NCBI GenBank assembly: GCA_021324045.1 | Contig: JAJPJV010000028.1 | Coordinates: forward strand, 1-64,000 | Source of the DNA: Actinomycetota bacterium | GTDB lineage: Bacteria > Actinomycetota > Acidimicrobiia > Acidimicrobiales > RAAP-2 | Reading direction: 5' to 3' | Length of the DNA stretch: 64,000 nt | Part shown: positions 1 through 10,231 of the stretch, in pieces | Numbering within the stretch: the stretch's first letter is position 1 | Layout: each line of letters begins with the position of its first letter | The notes under the pieces: generated by a model | What the model saw: the letters and a program-made list of their open reading frames with translations, nothing else | Database searches by the model: none | Told to the model about the DNA's origin: nothing | Program-made: the position numbers and the translations under genes

Positions 1-130
1 AGCTCGCGCCGGTAGAGCTTGATCCCGGTCTGGGTGTCGGGGAGCTCGAGGTGCAACAACGCCTCGACCACCTTTTGGTAGCCCCAGGAGGAGAGCCGCC
101 GGAGGCGTTTCCACCCGTGGTGCCGCAGGT
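1..130 (-). pseudogene. Partial family 2 glycosyltransferase fragment (clipped by window edge)
   Basis: On the minus strand the frame reads a stretch ending in LPDTQTGIKLYRRE. This is the DTQTGxK signature seen in dolichol-phosphate mannosyltransferase/GtrB-like GT2 enzymes, preceded by a typical SxGYQxxVEALL segment. The C-terminal side lies beyond position 1. Upstream of about position 130 the same frame no longer resembles the family: no nucleotide-binding N-terminus or DxD motif is visible. The piece is therefore either a remnant or a frameshifted gene. Family assignment rests on one motif. Confidence 0.45.
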
Positions 131-766
131 GAGAAGAACACCAAGATGAGCCAGAAGCAGTCTTCGCCAGAGCCGAACGACCACTTGGGAGACGAACTCG
201 GTCCGTTCGAGGAGATTGGGAACCTGGCCGGCAGCATCGGTCACCGTGCCGCGGACCACATCCCCAAGTCCTCGGGAAGACCCGAGGGTCGCTTGGAAGG
301 TCCTGCAGAGGTCGATCGCCAGGTTCCCGCTCCGGTGACCGAGGAGGTCAGCCACCTCCTCGCGAGACCTCATCGGGGTGGCGCTGCCATCTTGTGGTCA
401 GTGGTATCCCGAGCTTTCGCTGTGCGAAGAGCGCGCGACGACTCTCCGCGCACCACCGGAGGGCAAGCCATGCTCATCGTGGTCAGGACCGCTTTCTTTC
501 GCTGCCTTGGGGCAGGTAGATCCTGGAAACCCGCCAAGCCCCGACGCGGAGCCATATCAAAGCCATATCGAGGTGGACCTTTGCGGTCCGTAACGACCTG
601 GACCTTGGGGGTGAAATCGGTGGCTGGGGGTTGGCTACCCTCATGAACAGGTTAAGCCCATACATGGGGCACTGAAGAGCTTCAGGGAGCCAAGGGGTAG
701 AGGAGCCCGGTTCGGGCGGAAAGGTGAGCGCATGAGAACCAGGCCCGAGGTGGCAAGGTAAGCACC
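131..766. other. Intergenic stretch without a convincing gene
   Basis: About 630 bases separate the glycosyltransferase fragment from the carboxylase gene. Open frames exist on both strands, but none has a recognisable domain, a ribosome binding site or protein-like composition. The promoter of the carboxylase gene must lie towards the right end. No confident -35/-10 pair was identified. Confidence 0.4.
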
Positions 767-2527
767 ATGTTCAGCAAAGTGCTCATCGCCAACCGCGGGG
801 AGATCGCGGTGCGGGTCATCCGCACCTGCCGTGAAATGGGCATCCGTACTGTCGCGGTGTACTCCGAGCTCGATCGCGAGGCGTACCACGTCCGCCTCGC
901 CGACGAGGCTTACGCTCTCGGTGGCAATACTGCCACTGAGAGCTATCTCAACGTTGAGGCGATCCTGGCGGCAGTCAAGAACAGCGGCGCCGAGGCAGTC
1001 CACCCTGGGTACGGCTTTTTCTCCGAAAATGCCGATTTCGCCCGCGCGGTCACTGCGGAGGGTGTGGTGTTCGTCGGCCCTCCGCCCGAGGCGATCGAGA
1101 TCATGGGGGACAAGATCAGCTCCCGCCACGCAGCTGAGAAAGCTGATGTCGCTGGCGTCCCAGGGCGATCGGAACCGTTGACCTCGGCGGAGGAAGTTAT
1201 CGAGTTCGGACGCGAGCACGGTTGGCCGGTTGCGATCAAGGCCGCATTCGGTGGGGGCGGCCGTGGCATGCGGGTCGTGGCCTCGGAGCAAGAGGCCGCG
1301 GCAGCGCTGGAGTCGGCGCAGCGCGAGGCTCAGGCCTCCTTCGGTCGCTCGGAGTGCTACCTCGAGCGCTACCTCTCCTGGCCTCGACACATCGAGATGC
1401 AGGTTCTCGGCGACACCCACGGCACGATGCTCTGGCTGGGAGAACGCGACTGCTCCTGTCAGCGGCGGCACCAGAAGCTCGTGGAGGAGAGCCCAGCGGT
1501 CAACCTGGCACCGCAGGTGCGACGCGCGATGGGCGAGGCCGCGGTCCGGGTCGCAAAGGCCTGCGGGTACACCAACGCCGGAACCGTCGAGTTCCTCTAC
1601 GAGGACGGCAACTTTTACTTCCTCGAGATGAACACCCGGTTGCAGGTCGAGCACCCGGTGACCGAGCTCGTGACCGGGCTCGACCTAGTGGCATGGCAGC
1701 TCCGGGTGGCAGCGGGAGAGCCCCTTCCCTTCGGGCAGGACGACATCCCTCACAACGGCCATGCCATCGAGCTCCGCATCAACGCCGAGAACCCCGCACG
1801 TGGGGCCTTCTTGCCGAGCCCGGGCACCATCACGCGCTTCGACGTGCCTGCGGGCCCCGGTGTGCGGCTAGACGCGGGGTACCAGGCCGGGGACACGGTC
1901 AGCCAGCATTTCGACAACCTGGTCGCCAAGCTCATCGTCTGGGCAGAGGACCGGGAGGCTGCCAGACGGCGGGGCCTTCGAGCCCTCGAGGAGACCAGGA
2001 TCGAAGGGATCGCCACGACGATCCCGGCGCACAAGGCCATCCTCAGCCATCCCGACTTCGCGAACGGCACGCATTCGACGAAGTGGGTCGAAGAGGTCCT
2101 CGACCTCTCCAACGTGGTGTCGGAGGAATCGCCCCTGCCGGATCCGGCGAGGAACGGGGGCACGGCAACCATGGAGGAGGTAACGGCCGAAGTCGACGGT
2201 CGTCGATATCGCGTCAAGCTCTGGCTCCCGATCGCCGACGGTCAAGTGCTCGGACCGGGGTCGCCGCGTCGGACCGCCCAGCGCCCTCGGGGACCTGTCG
2301 CCGTCACGGCAGGATCCGGCACGATCTCGGTCCCCATGCAGGGCACCATCGTCTCGGTCGCCGTCGCCGAGGGGGACCACGTCGAGATTGGGCAGACGAT
2401 CGCGGTCCTCGAAGCCATGAAGATGGAGAACGCCATCAACGCGGACAAGGCCGGCGTCGTCAAGGAGCTGCGGGTGGCGGCTGGAGACTCGGTCGGCACC
2501 GGCGACGTCGTCGCCGTGATCGAATAG
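767..2527 (+). CDS. accA3: Acetyl/propionyl-CoA carboxylase alpha subunit (biotin carboxylase plus BCCP)
   Basis: This biotin-dependent acyl-CoA carboxylase subunit carboxylates its own biotin with ATP and bicarbonate; a separate beta subunit, not in this window, transfers the carboxyl group to acetyl- or propionyl-CoA. The 586-residue protein has a biotin carboxylase N-domain starting [16 protein letters not shown]. An ATP-grasp domain follows with the glycine loop [10 protein letters not shown] near 161-170 and the catalytic [10 protein letters not shown] segment near 287-296. A C-terminal biotinyl domain carries EAMKMEN, with biotinylated Lys at about 552. Length and order match actinobacterial AccA3/PccA. 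With the nearby methylmalonyl-CoA mutase, propionyl-CoA is a plausible substrate, but specificity cannot be read from this subunit. Confidence 0.95.
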   Translation: MFSKVLIANRGEIAVRVIRTCREMGIRTVAVYSELDREAYHVRLADEAYALGGNTATESYLNVEAILAAVKNSGAEAVHPGYGFFSENADFARAVTAEGVVFVGPPPEAIEIMGDKISSRHAAEKADVAGVPGRSEPLTSAEEVIEFGREHGWPVAIKAAFGGGGRGMRVVASEQEAAAALESAQREAQASFGRSECYLERYLSWPRHIEMQVLGDTHGTMLWLGERDCSCQRRHQKLVEESPAVNLAPQVRRAMGEAAVRVAKACGYTNAGTVEFLYEDGNFYFLEMNTRLQVEHPVTELVTGLDLVAWQLRVAAGEPLPFGQDDIPHNGHAIELRINAENPARGAFLPSPGTITRFDVPAGPGVRLDAGYQAGDTVSQHFDNLVAKLIVWAEDREAARRRGLRALEETRIEGIATTIPAHKAILSHPDFANGTHSTKWVEEVLDLSNVVSEESPLPDPARNGGTATMEEVTAEVDGRRYRVKLWLPIADGQVLGPGSPRRTAQRPRGPVAVTAGSGTISVPMQGTIVSVAVAEGDHVEIGQTIAVLEAMKMENAINADKAGVVKELRVAAGDSVGTGDVVAVIE

Positions 2528-2531
2528 GCGC

Positions 2532-3821
2532 GTGCCCAGACAGGAAGCGCCTGACGGGGAAGCGCAGACCCTCGGGAAGGACCGGGATGCCTTCGAGCCG
2601 GACCCCGGCTCCGGGGTCCCACCGCACCGTGCGCCGGAGACGCAACGCCCAGCGGTCGACCGGTTGAAGGAGATCGCGCGCGCCTCGCTCGCTGCGCGCT
2701 TGGAGGACCTGATCGGCCTGAGTCACTGGATCCACGGCCACCCAGAGACTGCCTTCGAGGAGCACGCATGTGCCGCAGCAACCATGAGATTGCTCGAGGA
2801 CAGCGGATTTCGCGTCGAAGAAGGCATCTGCGACCTCCCGACGGCTTTTTCGGCCCGAGCAGGCCACGGCCCGCTCGTGATCGCCATGTGTGCCGAGTAC
2901 GACGCCCTTCCCGACATCGGTCATGCGTGCGGCCACAACGTCATCGCCGCCAGCGCGGTGGGCGCGGGAATCGCGCTCGCTTCGGTGGCAGAGGAGCTCG
3001 GGATCGGTGTCTCGGTCATCGGCACCCCGGCAGAAGAAGGTGGGGGTGGCAAGATCCTGCTCCTCGAACGTGGGGCCTTCGCCGGGGTGCACGCCGCGAT
3101 GATGGTCCATCCGTGGCCCGCCGATCGTCTGACTGCAACCTGCCTGGCGGTTTCCCATTTCGACGTCCACTACTCCGGGAAGGAGGCCCACGCGGCTGCC
3201 GCGCCATGGGAGGGCCTGAACGCCGGTGATGCCATGACCATCGCGCAGGTCGCGATCGGGCTGCTCCGTCAGCAGCTGGCGCCCAGCGACCAGGTCCACG
3301 GCGTCGTCTTGTCGGGTGGCCGTGCCGCCAATGTCATCCCCGGAGAAGCCACCGGGCGCTTCATGTGCCGATCCGGCTCGCTCGACGCCTTGGCGGTGCT
3401 CGAGCCCAGGGTCCGCCGCTGCTTCGAGGCCGGCGCGCTGGCGAGCGGCACAACGGTCTCCTACGAACAGCTCTGCCCGGTGTACTCGCACATGGAGCCG
3501 GACGTCGAGCTGCTCGCGCGCTATCGCGAGAACGCAGAGCGGCTCGGCCGGCGCTTCGAGCTCGACGACCGCGGGGTGCCGCCGCCGGTCATCTCAACAG
3601 ACATGGCCAATGTCTCCCTGCAGATCCCGGCCATCCACCCGATGATCGGCATCGAGGCTGATGGCACGGTCAATCACCAGCCGGGCTTCGCTGCCCGTTG
3701 CATCAGCGCTTCAGCCGACGCGGCACTGCACGACGGCGCCCTTGCCCTGGCCTGGACGGGCATCGATGCCGCCACGCTGCCGCCGCTTCGGGACCGCCTC
3801 CTGGGCCGTGCGGCCGCCTGA
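2532..3821 (+). CDS. M20 family metallo-amidohydrolase
   Basis: A predicted zinc amidohydrolase of the M20 (AbgB/HipO-like) group that cleaves an N-acyl or aminoacyl amide bond; the substrate is unknown. The metal-binding elements are all present: HACGHN (131-136), GTPAEEGGGG (164-173), the histidine in MVHPWP (near 193) and VNHQPGF (His382). The gene begins with GTG five bases after the carboxylase stop, so co-transcription is likely. The first 40 or so residues are polar and lack family similarity, so a later start such as the TTG near 2664 is possible. Its 429 residues fit the family. Confidence 0.85.
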   Translation: MPRQEAPDGEAQTLGKDRDAFEPDPGSGVPPHRAPETQRPAVDRLKEIARASLAARLEDLIGLSHWIHGHPETAFEEHACAAATMRLLEDSGFRVEEGICDLPTAFSARAGHGPLVIAMCAEYDALPDIGHACGHNVIAASAVGAGIALASVAEELGIGVSVIGTPAEEGGGGKILLLERGAFAGVHAAMMVHPWPADRLTATCLAVSHFDVHYSGKEAHAAAAPWEGLNAGDAMTIAQVAIGLLRQQLAPSDQVHGVVLSGGRAANVIPGEATGRFMCRSGSLDALAVLEPRVRRCFEAGALASGTTVSYEQLCPVYSHMEPDVELLARYRENAERLGRRFELDDRGVPPPVISTDMANVSLQIPAIHPMIGIEADGTVNHQPGFAARCISASADAALHDGALALAWTGIDAATLPPLRDRLLGRAAA

Positions 3822-3853
3822 CCGGCTGACGACGAAGCGCCGCGAGTTCGCGT

Positions 3854-5464
3854 CTACCCGGTGGGCTGGTAGGTCCCGAACTCTTCCCTCAGGACATCGG
3901 AGACCTCACCAAGCGTTGCCATGCGCCGCAGCGCCTCCTTCATCGGGTACAGCAAATTCGTGGTCCCCCGCGCTGCTCTGCGGAGGTCGTCGAGCGCGGC
4001 ATCCACGGCTGCTTGGTCGCGCTCGGCGCGAACTCGCCTCGTACGCTCGGCTTGCGCTCGCTGGAGCTCGACATCGATCGGGAAGACCTCGGCCGGCTCT
4101 TGCTCGGGCTCGACGAACCGATTGACCCCAACGACGACCTTCTCGCCATCTTCGATTGCCTTCGCATACGCGTAGGCGGCACTCTCGATCTCGTCCTGCA
4201 TAAAACGCGCCTCGATCGCCGAGACCGCGCCGCCGAGTTCGTCGATCCGATCGAGATACGCCTGCGCACCCCGCTCGACCTCGTCGGTCAGACGTTCGAC
4301 GAAGTAGGACCCTCCGAGCGGGTCGACGGTGTCCGTGACGCCGGACTCGTACCCGATGACCTGTTGGGTCCGTAGCGCCAACTTGGCCGCCTTCTCGGTC
4401 GGAAGGCCCAAGGCCTCGTCGAAGCCGTTCGTGTGCAGGCTCTGGGTGCCGCCGAGGACTGCCGCGAGCGCCTGGATCGTCGTTCGGACGATATTGTTCT
4501 CGGGCTGCTGAGCCGTGAGCGTTGACCCACCGGTCTGGGTGTGGAATCGGAGGATCTTCGAACGCTCGTCCTTGGCACCGAAGCGTTCGGTCATGATGCG
4601 TGCCCACATGCGGCGGGCCGCCCGGTACTTGGCAACCTCCTCGAACAAGTTGTTGTGCGCGTTCCAGAAGAACGAGAGCCGGGGCGCGAATGCATCGACG
4701 TCGAGGCCCGCGGCGATCGCTGCCTCGACGTAGGCGATCCCATTGGCGAGCGTGAAGGCCAGCTCCTGTACCGCGGTCGCTCCGGCTTCACGGATGTGGT
4801 AGCCGGAGATCGAGATCGTGTTCCACTTCGGCAACCGTTCTGCGCAGTAGGAGAACGTGTCGACGATCAGGCGCATCGACGGCCGCGGCGGGTAGATGTA
4901 AGTGCCGCGCGCAACGTACTCCTTCAAGATGTCGTTCTGGATGGTTCCCCGGAGCTCGGAACCGGGGACCCCCTGTTCCTCACCGACCAGCTCGTAGAGC
5001 AACAGCAAGATCGCAGCCGTCGCATTGATGGTCATCGACGTGGTCACGCTCTGGAGGGGAAGCCCTGCCAGCAGCAGGCGCATGTCGGCGAGCGAGTCGA
5101 TCGACACCCCGACCTTCCCGACCTCTCCTTCGGCCCGTGGATGGTCGGAGTCGTACCCCATCTGGGTGGGGAGGTCGAACGCGCACGAAAGCCCCGTCTG
5201 GCCGTGCTCGAGGAGGAACCGGAAGCGTTCGTTCGTCGCCTCGGCATTGCCAAAACCGGCGTACTGGCGCATGGTCCAGAGCCGCTGCCGGTACATGTCG
5301 GCGTGGATCCCCCTCGTGAAGGGATACTCGCCGGGATCGCCGAGCGCCGTCTTCGGATCCCATCCCTCCAGGTCGTTCGCGGTGTAGACCCGCTTGATGG
5401 CGATCCCCGAATCGGTGCGGTGAAGCGGCTCTTTCTCTCGGTTCGACCCTTCCTCAGCCATCAT
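3854..5464 (-). CDS. mutA: Methylmalonyl-CoA mutase large (catalytic) subunit
   Basis: An adenosylcobalamin-dependent acyl-CoA mutase catalytic subunit of 536 residues, covering only the substrate-binding TIM barrel. No C-terminal B12-binding domain with its DxHxxG motif is present, so a separate small subunit is needed and is not encoded here. The barrel motifs RQYAGFG (66-72), [25 protein letters not shown] and [11 protein letters not shown] are clear. The residue after RQ is Tyr68, as in methylmalonyl-CoA mutases; isobutyryl-CoA mutases have Phe and 2-hydroxyisobutyryl-CoA mutases have Ile there. It converges with the amidohydrolase. The cobalamin adenosyltransferase at 10.2-10.8 kb could supply cofactor. 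Confidence 0.9.
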   Translation of the reverse strand: MMAEEGSNREKEPLHRTDSGIAIKRVYTANDLEGWDPKTALGDPGEYPFTRGIHADMYRQRLWTMRQYAGFGNAEATNERFRFLLEHGQTGLSCAFDLPTQMGYDSDHPRAEGEVGKVGVSIDSLADMRLLLAGLPLQSVTTSMTINATAAILLLLYELVGEEQGVPGSELRGTIQNDILKEYVARGTYIYPPRPSMRLIVDTFSYCAERLPKWNTISISGYHIREAGATAVQELAFTLANGIAYVEAAIAAGLDVDAFAPRLSFFWNAHNNLFEEVAKYRAARRMWARIMTERFGAKDERSKILRFHTQTGGSTLTAQQPENNIVRTTIQALAAVLGGTQSLHTNGFDEALGLPTEKAAKLALRTQQVIGYESGVTDTVDPLGGSYFVERLTDEVERGAQAYLDRIDELGGAVSAIEARFMQDEIESAAYAYAKAIEDGEKVVVGVNRFVEPEQEPAEVFPIDVELQRAQAERTRRVRAERDQAAVDAALDDLRRAARGTTNLLYPMKEALRRMATLGEVSDVLREEFGTYQPTG

Positions 5465-5501
5465 TATCAGAGCTTGCCGGCTGGGAGCGCTCCATGGCCA
5501 G

Positions 5502-6383
5502 TCAGGCTGCTGGCTGGCGGGGGTGCGGCATGCAGAGCTCGTCGTACTCGGCGATCACGATCTCGCCCGCGTTCGGACCACAGGCCGGGCAGTTCGGGTC
5601 TCGACGCACCTTGAAGGTGCGGAAGGACTCCTCCAGGGCGTCGTAGGAGAGCAGACGGCCGACCAATGGGTCCCCGAGACCGAGCAACACCTTGATCGCC
5701 TCGAGGCCTTGGATCGAGCCGACGATCCCCGGGAGCACCCCAAGGACGCCGGCCTCGGCGCACGAGGGGGCGAGCTCGGGGGGCGGAGGCTCGGGGACCA
5801 GGCACCGGTAGCAAGGCCCGTGATACGGGTCAAAGACGGTCACCTGACCCTCGAAGCGAAAGATCGACCCGTGCACCACGGGGATCCGCTTGAGCAACGA
5901 GGCGTCGTTGACGAGATAGCGGGTTGGGAAGTTGTCGGTGCCGTCGACGATCACGTCGTAGCCATCGATGATGTCCAAGATGTTGTCCGCCCCGAGCCTC
6001 ACGTCGTAGGTCGCAACAGTGACATCGGGATTCAGCGCGGTGATGGTCTTCTTCGCCGAGTCCACCTTGCGCTCGCCGATCCGGTCGACGTTGTGCAGCA
6101 CCTGGCGTTGCAGGTTGGAGGCGTCGACCACGTCCATGTCGATGATCCCCAACGTCCCGACGCCAGCGGCGGCGAGGTACAGCGCAGCAGGGGAACCCAG
6201 ACCGCCGGCTCCCAGCAGCAACACCTTGGAGTCGAGCAGCTTCTGCTGCCCCCGCTCCCCGACCTCGGGTAAGAGGAGATGGCGGTGGTAACGGTTCCGC
6301 TGCTCGGCGCTCAAGGTCCGCGGCGCAGACCATGGCTTGCCGCCGTCCTTCCAACGATTGAAGCCGCCGTCCATCGACACCAC
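5502..6383 (-). CDS. moeB: ThiF/MoeB-family sulfur-carrier adenylyltransferase (downstream part of an interrupted rhodanese-MoeB gene)
   Basis: An E1-like enzyme that adenylates the C-terminal glycine of a ubiquitin-like sulfur carrier (MoaD/ThiS type). It has the ATP loop GAGGLGSP, the conserved [10 protein letters not shown] helix, [13 protein letters not shown], and a zinc site formed by CYRC and CPAC. The first 20 residues ([13 protein letters not shown]) are not ThiF sequence; they are the C-terminal end of a rhodanese domain. The frame continues upstream through a TAG at 6390-6392 into the rhodanese gene, so this looks like the distal part of one rhodanese-MoeB protein. If translated alone, it would start at GTG 6383 or ATG 6374. 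Confidence 0.85.
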   Translation of the reverse strand: MVSMDGGFNRWKDGGKPWSAPRTLSAEQRNRYHRHLLLPEVGERGQQKLLDSKVLLLGAGGLGSPAALYLAAAGVGTLGIIDMDVVDASNLQRQVLHNVDRIGERKVDSAKKTITALNPDVTVATYDVRLGADNILDIIDGYDVIVDGTDNFPTRYLVNDASLLKRIPVVHGSIFRFEGQVTVFDPYHGPCYRCLVPEPPPPELAPSCAEAGVLGVLPGIVGSIQGLEAIKVLLGLGDPLVGRLLSYDALEESFRTFKVRRDPNCPACGPNAGEIVIAEYDELCMPHPRQPAA

Positions 6384-6389
6384 GTCGGT

Positions 6390-6671
6390 CTACCCGAGGT
6401 CCCCCAGGGTCTTCGCCGCGAACGCCGACCGAACCCCGCCGGCGCAGTAGACGACGAGCGGGGTGCCCTTGTCCGGCACCAGGCCCTCGATCTGGAATTC
6501 GAGATGTCCTCGGGGCAGGTGGATCGCGCCAGGAATTGCTCCCTGCTCGTGCTCATCGGGCTCTCGAACGTCGAGGAAGACCGCACTGCCAAGGCGCGCC
6601 TCCGCCTCGTCCACCGTGACTTCGCGGATGGCGGCCTTCGCCTGGCTCAGGAGTTCTCGCACTGTGGGCAT
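6390..6671 (-). CDS. Rhodanese-like domain (upstream part of the interrupted rhodanese-MoeB gene)
   Basis: A rhodanese domain that would deliver persulfide sulfur to the carrier activated by the adjoining MoeB domain. It starts MPTVRELL, with a ribosome binding site GGAGGG seven bases before ATG 6671. The active-site loop is CAGGVRS and the domain carries LDVREPDEHEQGAIPGA. The frame ends LGDLG-TAG exactly where family members have [12 protein letters not shown]. The missing tail is encoded in the same frame immediately after the stop. A single base change (tac to tag) would explain the break. The longer open frame starting at 6845 has no family similarity before 6671. Confidence 0.8.
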   Translation of the reverse strand: MPTVRELLSQAKAAIREVTVDEAEARLGSAVFLDVREPDEHEQGAIPGAIHLPRGHLEFQIEGLVPDKGTPLVVYCAGGVRSAFAAKTLGDLG

Positions 6672-6928
6672 TTGGACCCTCCGAACAGCGGACAGCGTTC
6701 CACCGACTCTGCGTTGATAGTAAAACCCTACCAGAAGGGTCGACATTCCCGCCCGACCGCGTTCGCACAGACCAGCGCCGGCAGTCTTGGCTGGCTCACG
6801 ACGGATTCGGCGTACAGGCTCGGGCGACCAGCCCCGCGCAGGCACCGGCTGACCGAGGAGGTTCGAACAGGTCGTCGTTGGGCTTGCGACCCCAGGTCAA
6901 CGGCAGCGACGAGGAATAAGGAGGACCA

Positions 6929-7561
6929 GTGGAGCTCGATGCAGCGATTCGGCGACGGCGCATGGTCCGGAGCTTCAGCGAGACCCCGGTCCCCGATGAG
7001 CTGTTGGCACGCCTGCTGGCGGTGACCGCCAGGGCGCCGGCTGCGGGCAACACCAACGGCGTCGCCTGGATCGTCTTGTCGGGCCCCGAGCAGACATCGC
7101 TGTACTGGCAGCACACCACGACGGACGCGTGGCGCCGCCGCTCCCGCCGGTGGCCCGGCCTGTCGCGTGCCCCGGTCATCGCCTTGTCCCTCTGCTCACC
7201 GCCGGCGTACGTCCTGCGCTACAGCGAACCTGACAAGGCGTCCTCCGGTCTCGGGGTGACCGAGAACGGTGGTGGCGGGGAAGCGGCATGGTCGGTCCCC
7301 TATTGGTTCGGCGACGCCGCGTTCGCCACCATGCTGGTGCTCCTGACGGTCGTGGACGCCGGGCTCAGCGCGTGCTTTCTGGGCAACTTCAGAGGGGAGC
7401 GCCAGCTGCTCGAGGCCCTGAGCGTCCCCCGATCCTGGCGGCTCTTTGGCGCCGTGCTCATCGGGCATCCTGGCGGAGATGACCCACGATCCGCGTCCCT
7501 CGACCGCCTCGGCCCGCGAACCGCAACGATCCATTGGGGCAGATGGGGATCGACTCGATAA
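6929..7561 (+). CDS. Nitroreductase-family flavoprotein
   Basis: A predicted FMN-dependent oxidoreductase of the nitroreductase fold, 210 residues. The N-terminus MELDAAIRRRRMVRSFSETPVP carries the family's RRSxRxF-type FMN phosphate-binding arginines. It is followed by the ARAPAAGNTNG helix and a C-terminal ALSVPRSWRLFGAVLIGHP segment typical of the group. GTG 6929 is preceded by a strong AAGGAGG ribosome binding site. It stands alone, divergent from the rhodanese gene. The substrate is not predictable. Confidence 0.85.
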   Translation: MELDAAIRRRRMVRSFSETPVPDELLARLLAVTARAPAAGNTNGVAWIVLSGPEQTSLYWQHTTTDAWRRRSRRWPGLSRAPVIALSLCSPPAYVLRYSEPDKASSGLGVTENGGGGEAAWSVPYWFGDAAFATMLVLLTVVDAGLSACFLGNFRGERQLLEALSVPRSWRLFGAVLIGHPGGDDPRSASLDRLGPRTATIHWGRWGSTR

Positions 7562-7972
7562 CAGACGACGACCGAAACAGACGACGACCGAGAAGCCCTG
7601 GAGTGCCCACTTCACCTCTCCGAGCCTTCGCGGCGAAGGGCCCTGTGCCCTGGTCGAAGCCACGCGCCTCGCACGATGCCCGGCGCCGGCGTTTCAGCAA
7701 GGTTGTCTGCAAGATGCGACGAGCATCCTGCGCAGATGACCATTGGTTCTCCCCGTGACACCAGCGCCCGGTCTGGAGTAGATGACCCTTCGCAGCTCCA
7801 CGATCCAGCTCCCCACCATGGAGACGATCCCTCGTTGCAGAGCGCGCCCCGCGCGTTGCGTCGTGGCGGTCTTCGAGCGACCGAGCGCGTCCTTGCCCCG
7901 AGGCCAGGACGCGTTGGCGAGCCGGCCCTCTCGTTGATCTCGAGTACCCAGGTGGCACCGAAGCAGGGATCG
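7562..7972. other. Intergenic stretch with a short direct repeat
   Basis: Roughly 410 bases between the nitroreductase and the next gene. Immediately after the nitroreductase stop the sequence acagacgacgaccga occurs twice in tandem. Open frames here lack domain similarity, including the in-frame upstream extension of the next gene. No RNA gene was recognised. Confidence 0.35.
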
Positions 7973-8560
7973 ATGCGGATCGTTCCTTGGTCTGACCCCA
8001 TCATCGACAAGATGAAAATCGATGCTCGCTCGCTGTACGTCGAGAGCTTCTGGTTGGGCGTGCTCGGTCCATCGGCAACATGGGTCCTCCGCAGGTTCGC
8101 GGACCTCCTCGAGGAAGAACCCGGTGGCGTCGACGTCGACCTGCACGAGCTCGAGGGTTCCCTTGGGATCGGATCGGCAACCAGTAGGCATACCCCGGTC
8201 ACGCGTGCCATCGGACGGTGCGTACGCTTTGGCCTTGCGCGCCCACTCGGGATCAACGAGCTCGCCGTTCGGCGCTTCGTGGCCCCGGTTCCTCGCCGTC
8301 ACCTGTCGCGCCTGCCCTCTGCGCTCCAGGTCCGTCACGCCCAGTGGGAAAACGACTATGCCCGGGAACCCGGACCATGGCTGCTTCGTCGGCGTGCCCG
8401 CCTGATCGCGCTCGAGCTCCGCTCGCTCGGCGTCGACCGATCCGGGATCGAACGCCATCTGCTCCGGCGCTCTCTCCACCCCAGCATCGCATTCGATTCC
8501 GCTCGATGGGCATGGTCCAACGAGGACCCCGAAACGGTGGCCGGTCCCGAGAGTGATTGA
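7973..8560 (+). CDS. Conserved actinobacterial hypothetical protein
   Basis: A 195-residue protein beginning MRIVPWSDPIIDKMK. The YVESFWLGVLGPSATWVLRRFADLLE segment, a following SLGIG, the FGLARPLG segment and the RRHLSRLPSALQVRH segment match a conserved but uncharacterised protein I recognise from many actinobacteria. It is predicted soluble and mostly helical, possibly with a winged-helix-like fold, but no function is established. The frame is open from 7676, but similarity starts only at ATG 7973. It converges with leucyl aminopeptidase. Confidence 0.75.
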   Translation: MRIVPWSDPIIDKMKIDARSLYVESFWLGVLGPSATWVLRRFADLLEEEPGGVDVDLHELEGSLGIGSATSRHTPVTRAIGRCVRFGLARPLGINELAVRRFVAPVPRRHLSRLPSALQVRHAQWENDYAREPGPWLLRRRARLIALELRSLGVDRSGIERHLLRRSLHPSIAFDSARWAWSNEDPETVAGPESD

Positions 8561-8653
8561 TCGAAACCGATAAGCCGCCCTCGAGCGCCCGCCGTGGAAT
8601 CACCCATGCTGAGGACGCCCCAAGGGGGCCGAGGAACGACGCGAGGATGCGAC

Positions 8654-10231
8654 TCAGTGGCGGCTCGACAAGGTCGCGGTCGGTTGAAGGTCCAAGAGCA
8701 ACTCGATCAAGGTTCGTACGCCGAACCCAGTGCCCCCCTTGGTGAGGTAACCGCTCGTCTCGGTTGCGCGCGCGGGACCGGCGATGTCCAGATGTGCCCA
8801 CGGAATCTTGCCCGTGAACTTCGCCAGTAAGAGCGCAGCCACGATCGAACCGGCTTCGCCCTGTTTCCCCACGTTCTTCATGTCGGCGATCTCAGAGTCG
8901 ATGTGGTCCGCGTACTGCTCGGGGAGCGGCAGTTGCCACAGTGGCTCACCAGCACGCGTCGCTGCATCACGGAGACGGCGGATCAATACATCGTCGGTGC
9001 CGAACAACGCGCCGATCGAACGACCCAACGCGACCACGGCTGCACCGGTCAGCGTGGCCACGTCGATGATCGCATCAGGCTGAAGCTCGGTGGCAAGCGA
9101 AAGCGCGTCAGCCAGGATGAGGCGCCCCTCTGCGTCGGTGTTGAGCACCTCGATGGTGGACCCGTTCCTGGCGGTGAGCACGTCGCCGGGCTTGATCGCC
9201 CGCCCGCCCGGCATGTTCTCGGTCGCAGGAGCAATCGCGGTCACCCTCGCCGAGATGTCGAGCGCAGCGCACGCCTTGATCGTCGCCATCACCGCGGCCG
9301 CTCCGCTCATGTCCGTCTTCATCGTCGTCATACCGTCGGCGGTCTTCAGCGAGAGCCCACCCGAGTCGAACGTGATCCCCTTCCCCACCAAGGCCACGTG
9401 CGGCGTGACGAGCGAACCGCCCTGTGGTTCGTAACTGGCCCAGATGAGTCGAGGCGGTTCCGCTGACCCCCGGGCGACGCCCAGCAACGCCCCTAGGCGC
9501 TCCTTGGCAATTCGCGCCTCGTCCCAAACCTCGACCCTGGTCCTGGAACACTGGGAAAGCGCCTCCGCCACGGTCTCGGCGAGGCGGGCTGGCGTGAGGT
9601 CCCCCGGAGGGGTGTTCACCAGGTCCCGGGCAAAGCACACGGCAGCCGCAACCTCGCGCCCGTAGCGGATCCCTGCAGCGAGTTCTTCGCCCCCGTCACC
9701 GCCGGCGATCAGAAAGCGCTCGACTCCTGTTCGCTCGTCCGGCTTGCGATAGGGATCGAAGCGGTAGGCAGCAAGCGTCGCGCCCTCGACGACCGCCGAG
9801 GCCACTTCCGCTGCGCGCTCGAGCCGGCGCGCCGGGAGCACCATGACCGGGACACCGTTCCCAGACGAACGGACCAGTGCCGCCGCGCCCCGGCGCCATC
9901 GCTCTCGGTCCAGCTCCGCGGTTCCGCCGACCCCGACGCCGAGCCCCTCTCCTTTGCCCATCCCCAAGCCGATCAGCGTCGGACTACCTGGTGCGGCGGC
10001 GAGGACCACCGTCTCCCCGGGGCGGGCAGAGAACCCTCGGCCCTTCGCCCACTCAGGATCGAGGCGCTCGGGCACGGCGATCCCGCCGACGTGTCCCGGA
10101 AGCCCCGGGACCGCCTCGGGAGCGCCCGCGTCCGAAGCCTCCATCATCGGCACGCCCACCACCGTGAAGTCCGACAGAGCGAGATCTCGCGGTGCAGCAG
10201 CAACGGACAGCGTGCTCACAGTCACCGTCAC
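8654..10231 (-). CDS. pepA: Leucyl aminopeptidase (M17)
   Basis: A cytosolic two-metal aminopeptidase releasing N-terminal residues, 525 residues. Metal ligands lie in VGKGITFDSGGLSLK, KTDMSGAAAV and the hallmark NTDAEGRLILADAL. The N-terminal macro-like domain is present but variable. It starts with GTG 10231, which overlaps the stop of the upstream adenosyltransferase gene as GTGA, so the two are translationally coupled. Confidence 0.95.
   Translation of the reverse strand: MTVTVSTLSVAAAPRDLALSDFTVVGVPMMEASDAGAPEAVPGLPGHVGGIAVPERLDPEWAKGRGFSARPGETVVLAAAPGSPTLIGLGMGKGEGLGVGVGGTAELDRERWRRGAAALVRSSGNGVPVMVLPARRLERAAEVASAVVEGATLAAYRFDPYRKPDERTGVERFLIAGGDGGEELAAGIRYGREVAAAVCFARDLVNTPPGDLTPARLAETVAEALSQCSRTRVEVWDEARIAKERLGALLGVARGSAEPPRLIWASYEPQGGSLVTPHVALVGKGITFDSGGLSLKTADGMTTMKTDMSGAAAVMATIKACAALDISARVTAIAPATENMPGGRAIKPGDVLTARNGSTIEVLNTDAEGRLILADALSLATELQPDAIIDVATLTGAAVVALGRSIGALFGTDDVLIRRLRDAATRAGEPLWQLPLPEQYADHIDSEIADMKNVGKQGEAGSIVAALLLAKFTGKIPWAHLDIAGPARATETSGYLTKGGTGFGVRTLIELLLDLQPTATLSSRH

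Noticed and set aside
146-646. A 166-codon plus-strand frame near the left edge
   Set aside because: No domain or ribosome binding site, and composition unlike neighbours. It overlaps a glycosyltransferase-like segment on the other strand.
4541-5614. Long plus-strand frame across the mutase gene
   Set aside because: It is antisense to a fully conserved mutase and has no similarity of its own; long shadow frames are expected at this GC content.
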